Shown here piece by piece: positions 26,779 through 36,212 of a stretch of 64,000 nt of DNA (within the stretch, counting starts at the first letter, position 1; each line of letters opens with the position of its first letter). This DNA is from Brucella pseudogrignonensis (GTDB lineage: Bacteria; Pseudomonadota; Alphaproteobacteria; Rhizobiales; Rhizobiaceae): assembly GCF_002252525.1 (NCBI RefSeq), contig NZ_NNRM01000017.1, forward strand, positions 620,001 to 684,000, given 5' to 3'. Position numbers and translations under genes: made by a program. The notes under the pieces are model-generated. The model did no database searches. It was not told the DNA's origin and saw only the letters and a list, made by a program, of their open reading frames with translations.

Positions 26779-27381
26779 TCAGTTTGCAGCCGGTGTATCG
26801 TCCGGTACAGGTGCTTCCGTCTGATCGCCTGTCTGGCCACTTGGCTGGCCGGTTGCAGGTGCCTGACCTTCCTGACCTGGCTTAAACTGCTTGATGGCCG
26901 CTTCTGGGTCCGCAGGCAAAAGATCGATCAGCTGCTGACCAAAGGAATCAAGCATTGGCTTGGACTTTGCGTTGCTCACCCACGCAGGTTGGCCGGTTGG
27001 CACCAGCCAGTTGAAGAACAACATCGCGACAACAACGAGAAGAACACCGCGTGCAGCGCCGAACAAGAAGCCGAGCGTCCTATCGAGTGCACCGATGCGA
27101 CTGTCGATGATGAAATCAGCGATCTTCATGGTAATCAGCGAAACAACGATCAGAACCACAAGGAAAACCGCACCGGCGGCTGCAATCTTCGCGATTGTTT
27201 CGTTGTTGATATAGGGCTGAAGGTACGGCAGAACCGGCTTATAGAAAAGATACGCAGCGGCGGCTGCTGCTGCCCATGAGACCAGCGAAAGCACTTCACG
27301 CGAAAAACCACGGACCATCGCAAGAACGGCCGAAACCAGCGTTATTCCGAGTAGAATTCCATCAAGTAACGTAATCGGCAT
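26779..27381 (-). CDS. cvpA: CvpA family inner-membrane protein
   Basis: A 200-residue protein with four hydrophobic segments in the first 125 residues (LLDGILLGITLVSAVLAMV, SWAAAAAAAYLFY, AAGAVFLVVLIVVSLI, ARGVLLVVVAMLFFNW) and the conserved RGFSREVLSL. The C-terminal tail is Pro/Gln/Gly/Thr-rich and disordered. CvpA is required for colicin V export in E. coli and lies beside purF there too; its own function is unclear. Confidence 0.9.
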   Translation of the reverse strand: MPITLLDGILLGITLVSAVLAMVRGFSREVLSLVSWAAAAAAAYLFYKPVLPYLQPYINNETIAKIAAAGAVFLVVLIVVSLITMKIADFIIDSRIGALDRTLGFLFGAARGVLLVVVAMLFFNWLVPTGQPAWVSNAKSKPMLDSFGQQLIDLLPADPEAAIKQFKPGQEGQAPATGQPSGQTGDQTEAPVPDDTPAAN

Positions 27382-27451
27382 TCTGGCCTGTCCTTAATTT
27401 ATACGCAGCGTGGCTTTTTCGCCTGCGGGGCAGTCAAACTTGGCTGAGCAT

Positions 27452-27484
27452 AACAGCGGAAAGTTGACGAAACCTTCCGCTGTT
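27452..27484. repeat. 14-bp inverted repeat after radA
   Basis: 27452-27465 pairs with 27471-27484 with one wobble and a 5-base loop. It lies about 50 bases past the radA stop and lacks a T-run; possibly a transcript-end stabiliser or factor-dependent terminator. Confidence 0.5.
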
Positions 27485-27533
27485 AAATCTCATTAAATTC
27501 AATTATCTGCAACCTTATGGTCGCAGATGAAAC

Positions 27534-28925
27534 TTACTTCTTACCCGGTCCCGATGCAGCGATACGCGCAACAAGATCGGGTAGCGCCGTAGTTTCTACG
27601 AGGCCGAAGTTGCGGTCTTTCCAGAGTTCGCTGCTTCCGCCCGGCACTACTGATTGCCGGAAACCGAGCTTTTCGGCTTCCTTCAGTCTCTGTACTGCAT
27701 GCGAAACCGCACGAACAGCACCAGAAAGGCTTATTTCGCCGAAATAAACACTATCTGCGGGCAGGGCAATACCTGCAATGGATGAAACAAGCGCCGCAGC
27801 CACGGCAATATCCGCCGCTGGCTCACTGATGCGATAGCCACCCGCCACATTGAGATAGACATCATGCTGGCCAAAACGCACGCCGCAATGTGATTCGAGA
27901 ACCGCCAAAATCATCGCGAGACGGCTTCCATCCCAGCCCACAACCGCACGGCGCGGTGTGCCGAGCGAAGAGGGGGATACGAGTGCCTGTATCTCGACCA
28001 GAACCGGGCGCGTGCCTTCCATGCCTGCAAAAACAGCAGCCCCCGGCGACTTTTCGTTGCGCTCACCAAGGAATAGCTCAGAGGGATTGGATACTTCGCG
28101 TAAGCCTCCGTCCGACATCTCAAAAACGCCGATTTCATCGGTCGGGCCGAAACGGTTCTTGACCGTGCGTAGAATGCGGTACTGGTGTCCGCCTTCACCT
28201 TCAAAATAGAGAACGCCATCGACCATGTGTTCAACCACGCGCGGGCCGGCGATCTGCCCTTCTTTGGTGACGTGGCCAACGAGGACGACCGCAGCACCTG
28301 TCTGCTTGGCATAGCGGATCATTGCTTGAGCAGAGGAACGCACCTGCGTCACTGTACCGGGTGCGGAATCTGCCATGTCAGTCCAGAGCGTCTGGATTGA
28401 GTCAATGATAACGAGATCAGGTCGCTTGCCATCAGAAACTGTGGCAAGAATGTCTTCGACATTGGTTTCTGCAGCCAGTTCTACCGAAGAAGACGCAACG
28501 CCTAAACGTTGCGCACGCAGTCTTATCTGCGCGACGGCTTCTTCGCCGGATACATAGACGATTCGGTGCCCGCGATTGGCGAGAGCTGCCGCCGCTTGTG
28601 TCAACAGCGTTGACTTGCCGATGCCGGGATCGCCACCAATCAGGATAGCCGAACCACGGACGAAGCCACCGCCAGTTACGCGATCAAGTTCGCTGATGCC
28701 GGAAATGATGCGCGGCGCATCTTCGATTTCGCCAGACAAAGAGGTGAGGGCAACGGCGCGGCCCTTTCGCTTTGAAAGCATGGAGCCAGGGCCGGAGCCA
28801 ATGCCACTATTGGTGCCTTCTTCGACGAGTGTATTCCACTCGCCGCAGCCGTCGCACTTGCCAGCCCAGCGCGTATGAACCGCGCCGCAATTCTGGCAGA
28901 TGAACTGAATGCGTGCTTTGGCCAT
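27534..28925 (-). CDS. radA: DNA repair protein RadA
   Basis: A RecA-like branch-migration helicase used in recombinational repair, 463 residues. Zinc finger of four cysteines at the N terminus (CQNCGAVHTRWAGKCDGC), Walker A GGDPGIGKST, the RadA-specific KNRFG motif (VKNRFGPTDEIG), and a C-terminal Lon-protease-like domain (GGYRISEPAADIAVAAAL). ATG at 28925; the TTG just upstream is less likely. Lies between dnaB and cvpA on the minus strand. Confidence 0.96.
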   Translation of the reverse strand: MAKARIQFICQNCGAVHTRWAGKCDGCGEWNTLVEEGTNSGIGSGPGSMLSKRKGRAVALTSLSGEIEDAPRIISGISELDRVTGGGFVRGSAILIGGDPGIGKSTLLTQAAAALANRGHRIVYVSGEEAVAQIRLRAQRLGVASSSVELAAETNVEDILATVSDGKRPDLVIIDSIQTLWTDMADSAPGTVTQVRSSAQAMIRYAKQTGAAVVLVGHVTKEGQIAGPRVVEHMVDGVLYFEGEGGHQYRILRTVKNRFGPTDEIGVFEMSDGGLREVSNPSELFLGERNEKSPGAAVFAGMEGTRPVLVEIQALVSPSSLGTPRRAVVGWDGSRLAMILAVLESHCGVRFGQHDVYLNVAGGYRISEPAADIAVAAALVSSIAGIALPADSVYFGEISLSGAVRAVSHAVQRLKEAEKLGFRQSVVPGGSSELWKDRNFGLVETTALPDLVARIAASGPGKK

Positions 28926-28956
28926 CAAGCACGCTCTCTAAGATCGGAAAAACTAG

Positions 28957-29067
28957 TCATATTGCTCCGGGATACAAGCAATTCCAGGAAAAGTGCTTAG
29001 CGGTTTTCCGTTCGGAATTGCGACCAAAAGGAACATTCGATTTATTCATACTGCTCCGGGATATAAG
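28957..29067. repeat. direct repeat: duplicated 3' end of dnaB flanking a palindromic element
   Basis: 22-bp copies at 28957-28978 and 29046-29067 agree at 20 positions. The right copy encodes the last residues of DnaB (YIPEQYE, minus strand); the left one would read CIPEQYD then stop, but is outside the gene. The palindromic repeat lies between them. Confidence 0.8.
28978..29030. repeat. intergenic palindromic repeat, first-half copy between radA and dnaB
   Basis: Outer arms GCAATTCC (28978-28985) and GGAATTGC (29014-29021) are perfect inverted repeats; the interior matches the AAAAGTG...GCGGTTTT core of the first half of the 1604 element. Confidence 0.7.
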
Positions 29068-30547
29068 ATCCCTCGGCCAAATCTGCAAATCGCGTGAACT
29101 CGGCCTGGAAGGCGAGTTTGACCGTACCCGTTGGTCCGTGACGCTGCTTAGCAACAATAACGTCAGCAGTACCTTTTACTTTTTCAAAGTGCTGTTTCCA
29201 CTCTTCATACTTAGGGTCGAACTCATCGCGAGGCTCGAGGTTCTTAACGTAATATTCCTCACGGAACACGAAAAGTACCACGTCGGCGTCCTGCTCGATC
29301 GAACCCGATTCACGAAGATCGGAGAGCTGAGGGCGCTTGTCGTCACGGCTTTCCACCTGACGCGAAAGCTGTGATAGCGCGATGATCGGAACATTGAGTT
29401 CCTTACCAAGCGCTTTGAGACCCGTGGTAATTTCGGTGATTTCCTGCACGCGGTTCTGTGCCGAAGCTTTTGAGGAACCAGTCATCAGCTGAACGTAGTC
29501 GATGACCAGAACGTCGAGACCGCGCTGGCGCTTCAGGCGACGCGCACGCGCTGCCAGCTGCGCAATTGAGATACCACCGGTCTGATCGATATAAAGCGGG
29601 ATCTTCTGCATATGCTGTGAGCAGGCGACCAGCTTTTCAAAATCCGATTCAGTAATATCACCGCGACGAATCTTCGAGGAAGACACTTCCGTTTGCTCAG
29701 AAATGATACGGGTCGCGAGCTGCTCCGCCGACATTTCGAGTGAGAAGAAGCCAACAACACCGCCATTGATGGCCTTCATCGTGCCGTCGGCCTGCTGCTC
29801 GGCTTCATAGGCATTGGCGATGTTGAAAGCGATGTTCGTAGCAAGCGAGGTCTTACCCATACCCGGACGACCTGCAAGAATGATCAAGTCGGAAGGCTGC
29901 AAGCCACCCATTTTGCCATCAAGCGTATGAATGCCCGTGGATACACCCGAAAGGTGGCCGTCGCGCATAAAAGCGGCGTTCGCCATATCAACGGCGGTGG
30001 TAACGGCATCCTTGAACGCCTGAAAACCACCATCATAACGGCCCGTTTCTGCAAGTTCGAACAGACGGCGCTCGGCGTCTTCGATCTGTTCCTGCGGTGC
30101 ATTATCAACCGGCGCGTCATAAGCGACGTTGACCATATCTTCGCCAATGCCAATCAAAGCGCGGCGCGTTGCAAGATCATAGATCGCACGGCCATAATCT
30201 TCGGCATTGATGATGGTCACGGCTTCGGTGGCGAGACGCGCGACATACTGGAATACAGTCAGATCACCGATCTTGCCCTCATTGGGCAAGAATGTTTTCA
30301 TGGTGACAGGATTAGCCATCTTGCCGACGCGGATAAGATCCGTGGAGATCTCGTAGATACGGCGATGCAAAGGCTCGAAGAAATGGGTCGGTTTCAGAAA
30401 ATCTGAAACGCGATAAAAGGCGTCGTTGTTGATGAGGATAGCGCCCAAAAGCGCCTGCTCTGCTTCAATGTTGTGGGGTGCTTCCCGATAAAGCGTCTCT
30501 TTTTGATCGCGCGCATCGTCAAGTTTGCGTACCGCCGCTTCCGCCAT
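29042..30547 (-). CDS. dnaB: replicative DNA helicase
   Basis: Hexameric helicase that unwinds the fork and binds primase and DnaC/loader, 501 residues. The N-terminal domain begins PHNIEAEQALLGAIL; the RecA-like domain has Walker A GRPGMGKTSLA, the GVVGFFSLEMSAEQLATR block, Walker B DVLVIDYVQLM and the KQRHGPTGTV loop. No intein is seen. The C terminus (YIPEQYE) is duplicated as a fragment just downstream. Full length. Confidence 0.97.
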   Translation of the reverse strand: MAEAAVRKLDDARDQKETLYREAPHNIEAEQALLGAILINNDAFYRVSDFLKPTHFFEPLHRRIYEISTDLIRVGKMANPVTMKTFLPNEGKIGDLTVFQYVARLATEAVTIINAEDYGRAIYDLATRRALIGIGEDMVNVAYDAPVDNAPQEQIEDAERRLFELAETGRYDGGFQAFKDAVTTAVDMANAAFMRDGHLSGVSTGIHTLDGKMGGLQPSDLIILAGRPGMGKTSLATNIAFNIANAYEAEQQADGTMKAINGGVVGFFSLEMSAEQLATRIISEQTEVSSSKIRRGDITESDFEKLVACSQHMQKIPLYIDQTGGISIAQLAARARRLKRQRGLDVLVIDYVQLMTGSSKASAQNRVQEITEITTGLKALGKELNVPIIALSQLSRQVESRDDKRPQLSDLRESGSIEQDADVVLFVFREEYYVKNLEPRDEFDPKYEEWKQHFEKVKGTADVIVAKQRHGPTGTVKLAFQAEFTRFADLAEGSYIPEQYE

Positions 30548-30765
30548 GATTCTCTAGTCCTGTCCCTGATCTCTCCAGCTAGCTCTGAAGTGAAGCTAAA
30601 CGCAACGCAGCCTCAAGGTGATTCCTGCTGGAAGATACAAGCTATACCATGATTCACAGGCATCCACAGTTCACGGTTCAATCTTTTGCACCGGGACTTG
30701 ACGTCTGTTGTGATGCAGAATGGCTGCTGCTACGAAACCCGAAACAAGCTCAGAGGGATTCTTTT

Positions 30766-31776
30766 ATGCGTTCTCGTTTCATATCGGCGTGGCTGGCGGC
30801 CATCGCTTCGTTGTCATTTCTGTCTTTTCCTGCGGCAGCTGCTGAACCGATCAAGGTTAAGGTCTTCATCGCTGCAATGTTCGAGATCGGCGAGAACAGC
30901 GGCGATCGCGCAGGTGAATTTCAAAACTGGTATGAGCGCTATTGGAAAGATGCCAAGCCTATCGAAGTGAAAGGCGCATTGAAGCCCGTCTATTGTAACG
31001 ATGATGGTGTTTGCGGCGCAGTGCTTGGCATGGGCAAGGTGAACTCATCTGCCAGTATGCAGGCTATTCTTCTCGACCCGGCTTTTGACTTCTCGAAAAG
31101 CTATTACGTCCTGTCGGGTGTTGCCGGTACGCCACCTTCACGCGGTACGATTGGCGATGTGAGCTGGGCGACATGGCTTGTTGATTATGACCTTGGGCAC
31201 CGCTGGGCCCCGGAAGAAGGCAAGGCAGGCGAGCCGGTCTTCATGCCGCGCAAAGGTTATGAAGACTATCGCGTCTTCAAGCTCAACCCTGATCTTGTCG
31301 CTGCCGCCATGCGTCTCGGCAAAGACGTGAAGCTTGAGGATTCGAAGGAAGCGCAGGCCTATCGGATGCGTTATCCGGACAAAGCTGCACAATCAGCACC
31401 GTCTTTGAAGGAAGGCACTCATATGACGGGTGATACTTTCTTTCATGGTCCGGGATTGTCGAAAGAAGCGCAATACATTGCAAAGCTTTACGGCGCTGAC
31501 GACTATTTGATCACCGAAATGGAAGCTGCTTCGATCACCCTCGTCATCAAGCGCCAGTTCGGAACGGATCGTATTCTCAGCCTGCGTGGAGCCGTGAACT
31601 TCGATCAGGGCAATCCAAACGAAACGACGTTGCAGCACCTTGATCCAGCACCGGGCGAAACCGCCGGCGGGTTTGCCGAAACAGTCAAGAATATCTACCT
31701 CGTCGGCGCTCCGGTCGTCGATGAAATCACGACCCATTGGGATAAATGGGAAGCTGGCGTTCCTAAAGCTGAATAA
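30766..31776 (+). CDS. purine nucleoside permease (NUP) family periplasmic protein
   Basis: A 336-residue secreted protein with signal peptide FISAWLAAIASLSFLSFPAAAA. The mature part matches the NUP pattern: VKVFIAAMFEIGENSGDRAGEFQNW, VLSGVAGTPPSRGTIGDVSWATW, and EMEAASITLVIKRQFG. Fungal members take up purine nucleosides; the fold is related to nucleoside phosphorylases and bacterial members are exported. ATG at 30766 follows GAGGG at 30753-30757; the upstream frame to 30649 has no signal character. Confidence 0.85.
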   Translation: MRSRFISAWLAAIASLSFLSFPAAAAEPIKVKVFIAAMFEIGENSGDRAGEFQNWYERYWKDAKPIEVKGALKPVYCNDDGVCGAVLGMGKVNSSASMQAILLDPAFDFSKSYYVLSGVAGTPPSRGTIGDVSWATWLVDYDLGHRWAPEEGKAGEPVFMPRKGYEDYRVFKLNPDLVAAAMRLGKDVKLEDSKEAQAYRMRYPDKAAQSAPSLKEGTHMTGDTFFHGPGLSKEAQYIAKLYGADDYLITEMEAASITLVIKRQFGTDRILSLRGAVNFDQGNPNETTLQHLDPAPGETAGGFAETVKNIYLVGAPVVDEITTHWDKWEAGVPKAE

Positions 31777-31780
31777 GCAT

Positions 31781-31816
31781 AAAGGGCTGTGTGAATGTTC
31801 ACACAGCCCCTTTCTT
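31781..31816 (+). terminator. rho-independent terminator after NUP gene
   Basis: 12-bp or longer stem (GGGCTGTGTGAA with its complement) around a 2-base loop-plus-flank, followed by TTTCTTTGT. Confidence 0.75.
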
Positions 31817-31828
31817 TGTATGTCAGCA

Positions 31829-33112
31829 CTATTGGGCTTTGGCCCTTTTTTTGGGTGCTTGTGTCTCGCTGTTGGCACCTTTTGGCGCGCTGTCGAGCCG
31901 CTTGAGTCGCTTTTCCTCAGCCTCAATGTAATTGCGTGTTAGCGGCACGGCTTCCTGCTTATGTGCAATCTGAATATGGAACACCATCATGTTCTGCCAA
32001 CGGAATGCGCTCTCAGAGGCTGCAAGGTAAAATTCCCACATTCGGCAGAAACGTTCGTCGTAAAGAGCTTTGGCTTCCTCGCGTCGAGCCATAAACGCAA
32101 GACGCCATTCTTTAAGCGTTTCGGCATAATGAAGCCGCAAGATTTCAATGTCAGTGACATAAAGCCCTGCTTTCTCGATATGCGGCAACACCTCGGAGAG
32201 GGCAGGGATATAACCACCCGGGAAAATATACTTGCGGATGAATGGGTTGGTTGCGCCAGGGCCATCGGCGCGGCCAATAGCGTGAAGCAGGAAGACGCCG
32301 TCTTTTTTCAGCAAGCGCGCCGCATGTTGAAAATATTCAGCGAAATGTCCGACGCCGACATGCTCGAACATTCCTACTGAGACAAGCCGGTCGAACTGGT
32401 CATCGATATTGCGATAATCTGTCAGCTGAAACTTGGCGCGGTCCGCAAGATCTTCTTCGGCTGCGCGTTTGTTGGCGATAGCGTGCTGTTCTTCTGAAAG
32501 CGTGACACCGGTCACATTGGCTTTGAGATAACGGGCGAGATAAAGCCCCATGCCGCCCCAACCGCAGCCAATATCCAGAATTTTGTCGCCTTCATTGACG
32601 AGAAGTTTCGCTGCGATATGGCGCTTCTTCGCGAGTTGTGCCTCAGCGAGCGTCGTATTGGGTGTTTCAAAGTAAGCGCAGGAATATTGCTTGTCCGGAT
32701 CAAGGAACAGATCGTAAAGCGCGCCTGAAAGGTCGTAATGGCTTTTCACATTGCTCGATGAGCGAGCCAGATTGTTCATCTGCTGGAAACGCCGAAACAG
32801 CACGCGGAATTTGCCAGCTGCCTTCATCCAAGGCTCGGTGGCGGCTATTGGTCCCGTGTTTTCGAAAACCACTTTCAGCAATGTGTAAATATCGCCGTTG
32901 AGAAAATCGATTTCGCCATCCATGAAGCATTCCGCAAGCTTCAATTCAGGGTCGAGCGCTACAGCGCGTTCAGCATGTCGAGTATTAAAACGGATATGAA
33001 CCGGCTCGCCGGTCTTGTCTCCATACTGATTGGCAGTCCCATCAGAATCGGTAACCGTCAGGTCCCCGGTTTTGATCATATGCGAAAGAACAGTACGCAG
33101 CATTCCATACAT
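31829..33112 (-). CDS. cfa: cyclopropane-fatty-acyl-phospholipid synthase
   Basis: Methylates unsaturated acyl chains of membrane phospholipids using SAM, 427 residues. Motif I ILDIGCGWGGMGLYLAR, the lipid-binding HYDLSGALYDLFLDP, CAYFETPNTTL and the VGVGHFAEYFQ region are characteristic. The C-terminal tail is Lys/Arg/Ala-rich. AAGGAG lies 9 bases before ATG 33112; a start at 33157 would add 15 residues through the ribosome site. Confidence 0.93.
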   Translation of the reverse strand: MYGMLRTVLSHMIKTGDLTVTDSDGTANQYGDKTGEPVHIRFNTRHAERAVALDPELKLAECFMDGEIDFLNGDIYTLLKVVFENTGPIAATEPWMKAAGKFRVLFRRFQQMNNLARSSSNVKSHYDLSGALYDLFLDPDKQYSCAYFETPNTTLAEAQLAKKRHIAAKLLVNEGDKILDIGCGWGGMGLYLARYLKANVTGVTLSEEQHAIANKRAAEEDLADRAKFQLTDYRNIDDQFDRLVSVGMFEHVGVGHFAEYFQHAARLLKKDGVFLLHAIGRADGPGATNPFIRKYIFPGGYIPALSEVLPHIEKAGLYVTDIEILRLHYAETLKEWRLAFMARREEAKALYDERFCRMWEFYLAASESAFRWQNMMVFHIQIAHKQEAVPLTRNYIEAEEKRLKRLDSAPKGANSETQAPKKRAKAQ

Positions 33113-33454
33113 CGGCCCCATCTCCTTGTTGAGATTAGAGCAGGTGCAAACATCCATGCGATTGCATGGCAGGCGGCCTGTTGCCTTTATAAAAGCCGCG
33201 CTGTCATCAGATTTTCAGGCAATTCCCATTTGGTCAGTCAGTCTTTGGCCGGCCTCTGGCTTTTCGCCTGAGCAAACGCGGACGCTTCCGTCAGCACCCT
33301 CTCCAATCCAATACTAAAATGAAGAATAGGCACTTTTGCCGATCTGAAAAGAGAAAATGCCCGACGGAGACCGCCGGGCATGATCATATAAAGTTTACCA
33401 CCATGAGAATGCCAGCCAAAGCGGCTGGCATTTCTCGGATGATAGACGGCTAAA
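33113..33454. other. 342-bp intergenic region between rplI and cfa
   Basis: No gene recognised. The right part holds the two rplI terminator hairpins; the left part is the presumed cfa promoter and leader. Confidence 0.5.
33357..33432 (-). terminator. tandem terminators after rplI
   Basis: Hairpin nearest the gene: 33408-33417 with 33423-33432 (10 bp perfect). Second: ATGCCCG-type arms at about 33357-33382, followed on the minus strand by ATTTTCTCTTTT. Confidence 0.75.
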
Positions 33455-34024
33455 TTAAGCCTGGTCTTCTGCTTCTTCGTCTTCGTCGAAGATTTCTTCA
33501 GCAAGCGGAGCTTCTTCGATGCCGTAGATAGCTTCGATAGAGGTGAGGTCTTCACCCTTTGCCTGACGTTCTGCTTCTTCGGTCGAACGTGCGATGTTGA
33601 CAGTAACGCTGACCTGAACTTCTGGATGCAGCGAAATCGCAACTTCGTGCAGGCCAATTGCCTTGATTGGCTGGTTCAGTTCAACCTGGTTGCGGTGCAG
33701 GTTGAAGCCGTTTGCGGTGATGATGTCAGCGATGTCGCGGGTCGAAACCGAACCGTAGAGCTGACCGGTTTCACCAGCCGAACGAACAACGATGAACGAT
33801 TCGCCGTTGAGCTTTGCAGCAACTGCTTCAGCTTCGTTCTTGCGCTCAAGGTTCTGAGCTTCGAGCTGTGCGCGCTGGCCTTCAAACTTCTTCTTGTTGG
33901 CTTCGTTGGCACGAAGAGCCTTGCCCTGCGGCAGAAGGAAGTTACGGGCAAAGCCGTCCTTGACCTTAACAGTGTCGCCCATCTGACCGAGGCGAGCGAT
34001 GCGTTCCAGAAGAATAACGTCCAT
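33455..34024 (-). CDS. rplI: 50S ribosomal protein L9
   Basis: Binds 23S rRNA near the base of the L1 stalk. The 189-residue protein begins [32 protein letters not shown], the L9 signature, then the long connecting helix (Lys/Glu-rich) and the C-terminal domain. It has an acidic tail of about 40 residues ([14 protein letters not shown]) beyond the usual length, common in rhizobia and relatives. Last gene of the rpsF-rpsR-DUF2232-rplI cluster. Confidence 0.97.
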   Translation of the reverse strand: MDVILLERIARLGQMGDTVKVKDGFARNFLLPQGKALRANEANKKKFEGQRAQLEAQNLERKNEAEAVAAKLNGESFIVVRSAGETGQLYGSVSTRDIADIITANGFNLHRNQVELNQPIKAIGLHEVAISLHPEVQVSVTVNIARSTEEAERQAKGEDLTSIEAIYGIEEAPLAEEIFDEDEEAEDQA

Positions 34025-34054
34025 TTGAGTTTCCTTTCGAGTGTTTCAATATGT

Positions 34055-35014
34055 TTATTGGTTGTTGGCGTCTGGCATTTTTGAGATCGGCGCACCGCGC
34101 GATGTATCGAAAAGACCAAAAACCATGAAGACAAAAAGCAGGAATGCGAAGAGGATAATCGCCACATAGACGAGCCACAGCACCACTGGGCGCCAGGCTT
34201 TTCCACGCGTGCGCATGTGGAATGTTGCAAGACCTGCAATCATGAAGCCGAAGCTCAATGCTCCAACAACTACCGTTGCAATCAGGCCAGCTCCACCCGG
34301 CAGAAACGCTACTGCGAGCGCCACCGCAAAAACGAGCAATGCCGGACGCGGCATACGCATGGTCGCGGGCCAGTCATCACGCGGACGGCGTAAACGGCCA
34401 GAAAGAGCTGTAAGGCGCAGAGCCAGATAGAGATTACCGACCAGAATGGCAAGGCAGGTTGCAGGCTGAACCGCAGGCAAAGCTACCATTAGAAGAGCCG
34501 TAACGCTCTGGCGCATTTCATCGCTAGGTGTGAACTGTGGATCAGCCTCCGCCAGACGATCGATCAGCGTATTAGCCAGCTCGCGAGCCATATCTGGCCC
34601 GAAACCCAGAATGAAACCAATGATGATGAAGCTGACAGCAACCATCAGCGCGAGACGGAAAACAATATCCGAAAGCGGATACCAGACCATGACGTCTTTA
34701 GGACCGCCGAGTTCGGAAGCCGGACGTGCGAGGCCGGAAAGATACGCGCCTGTTGCAGCGGGCACGTAGCTTGTTAGTGCCATCAGCACTGCTGCCATGG
34801 GGGCTGCAAACACGCCGATCGCAATGGTGGCGGCTGCAGCGGCAACAAGCCCTGCGCTCGAACCCCAACCAAGGGCGGCAACAAAAATTGGTAACGGCGT
34901 CAGGAAATACAGAACCACCGCCATGCCCGATTGAGCAATGACGCCAGACGACATCAATGCCGAGGCAAGCCCCGCCAATATGCCGACTCCAATGATGGTT
35001 CCGTTAAACTTCAT
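34055..35014 (-). CDS. DUF2232 family polytopic membrane protein
   Basis: A 319-residue protein with about eight hydrophobic segments (IIGVGILAGLASALMSSGVI, LYFLTPLPIFVAALGW, AAAATIAIGVFAAPMAAVL and others). DUF2232 proteins lie between rpsR and rplI in many bacteria; function unknown. Same strand and spacing support cotranscription with the ribosomal genes. Confidence 0.85.
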   Translation of the reverse strand: MKFNGTIIGVGILAGLASALMSSGVIAQSGMAVVLYFLTPLPIFVAALGWGSSAGLVAAAAATIAIGVFAAPMAAVLMALTSYVPAATGAYLSGLARPASELGGPKDVMVWYPLSDIVFRLALMVAVSFIIIGFILGFGPDMARELANTLIDRLAEADPQFTPSDEMRQSVTALLMVALPAVQPATCLAILVGNLYLALRLTALSGRLRRPRDDWPATMRMPRPALLVFAVALAVAFLPGGAGLIATVVVGALSFGFMIAGLATFHMRTRGKAWRPVVLWLVYVAIILFAFLLFVFMVFGLFDTSRGAPISKMPDANNQ

Positions 35015-35128
35015 AAACTCGCTGTCCTGCTCCGGCTATTCCGGTTCTGCAGTTAGAGACGGCACAAGGGCTTCGCCTCAACTTGGGTTTTAATTACACT
35101 CCGTTGCGCCCATCGCAGTGGAGGAAAA

Positions 35129-35152
35129 TGGGAGGCGAAGTGTCGCCTCCCA
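35129..35152 (-). terminator. terminator after rpsR
   Basis: 10-bp perfect stem (35129-35138 with 35143-35152), 4-base loop, followed on the minus strand by TTTTCC. May reduce flow from rpsF-rpsR into DUF2232-rplI. Confidence 0.7.
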
Positions 35153-35159
35153 AAAAGTC

Positions 35160-35408
35160 TTACTTCACAACGTATGGAAGCAGGCCGAGGAAACGAGCGC
35201 GCTTGATCGCCTTGGCAAGTTCACGCTGCTTCTTCTGGCTGACAGCCGTAATACGCGAAGGAACGATTTTGCCGCGTTCCGAAATGTAACGCTGCAGAAG
35301 CTTGATGTCCTTGTAGTCGATCTTCGGTGCGTTTGCGCCGGAGAAAGGGCACGTCTTGCGACGACGATGGAAAGGACGACGGGTCGGGATCTGATTGATA
35401 TCAACCAT
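35160..35408 (-). CDS. rpsR: 30S ribosomal protein S18
   Basis: An 82-residue protein with the S18 signature [61 protein letters not shown]. Binds 16S rRNA as a dimer with S6, whose gene lies directly upstream with 2 bases between stop and start. Confidence 0.98.
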   Translation of the reverse strand: MVDINQIPTRRPFHRRRKTCPFSGANAPKIDYKDIKLLQRYISERGKIVPSRITAVSQKKQRELAKAIKRARFLGLLPYVVK

Positions 35409-35410
35409 GA

Positions 35411-35863
35411 TTATGCTCCTTCACCAGCTTCGTTGTCGCGTGGACGACGTGGGCCGCGATCACCGCGATCGCCACGGTCGAAACCGCCTTCACGTGGACG
35501 ACGTGGGCCGCGGTCATCACCATCGCGTTCACGACGATCGTCGCGGCGCGAAAGCATAGCCGACTGGCCTTCTTCGTGTTCTTCAACGCGAACGGTCATG
35601 AAACGAAGAACGTCTTCGTTGATGCGCATCTGGCGTTCCATTTCAGCTACGGCTGCTGCCGGAGCTTCAATGTTTACGAGCGTGTAATACGCCTTGCGAT
35701 TCTTCTTGATGCGGTAGGTGAGGGGACGAAGACCCCAGTTTTCAACCTTACCGACCTTGCCGCCATTAGCTTCGAGGACACCCTTGTACTGTTCGACGAG
35801 AGCGTCGACCTGCTGCTGGGAAATGTCCTGGCGGGCAAGAAGCACATGTTCATAAAGAGCCAT
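35411..35863 (-). CDS. rpsF: 30S ribosomal protein S6
   Basis: A 150-residue S6. Residues 1-100 match the family ([51 protein letters not shown]). The last 50 residues are an Arg/Asp/Gly/Pro-rich repetitive tail, encoded partly by a 20-bp direct repeat, as in other rhizobiales. First gene of the ribosomal cluster. Confidence 0.97.
   Translation of the reverse strand: MALYEHVLLARQDISQQQVDALVEQYKGVLEANGGKVGKVENWGLRPLTYRIKKNRKAYYTLVNIEAPAAAVAEMERQMRINEDVLRFMTVRVEEHEEGQSAMLSRRDDRRERDGDDRGPRRPREGGFDRGDRGDRGPRRPRDNEAGEGA
35439..35512. repeat. 20-bp direct repeat inside the rpsF tail
   Basis: Identical 20-bp copies at 35439-35458 and 35493-35512, 54 bases apart (18 codons, in frame), encoding the RGPRRPR-type units of the S6 tail. 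Confidence 0.8.
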
Positions 35864-36212
35864 TGGCTTTGCCTTTCTTCTGTTGCATCACGCTGGCACT
35901 AACGGCTAAGCCTCTGCGACTTCTCTTAGAACCGGAAAACCGGGAAGAAAGGACGCTTGGGTAAAGACAATCGAGAGCGGAGACACGGGAGGCAGAAGCA
36001 CTTACGACTTCCACATGCATTCTCACTTTTAACGGTGAGGAAGACATGCTCCTCCGTTCAGCCCCCAGCTAATGCCAGCAACGAACGGGCGCCTATTACG
36101 TGTTTTTCCCCTGCTTTGCAAGCGTTGCGACTGGCAAAAATCCACAAATACTTGACTTTTCAACCCATGCTGGGGCACATCGCGTGAAATTGTTATATAA
36201 AAAGAGGCATTC
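35864..36212. other. 349-bp divergent intergenic region, rpsF / fabD
   Basis: No gene recognised. It should hold divergent promoters; a TTGACT hexamer at 36152-36157 is a possible fabD -35 but no good -10 follows. A hairpin-forming stretch lies around 36030-36058 in the rpsF leader. An S6:S18-binding leader RNA is possible in principle; I could not recognise its consensus. Confidence 0.45.

Noticed and set aside
28929-29041. Possible small gene between radA and dnaB
   Set aside because: The similarity is to the last codons of dnaB only and is explained as a duplicated fragment around a repeat.
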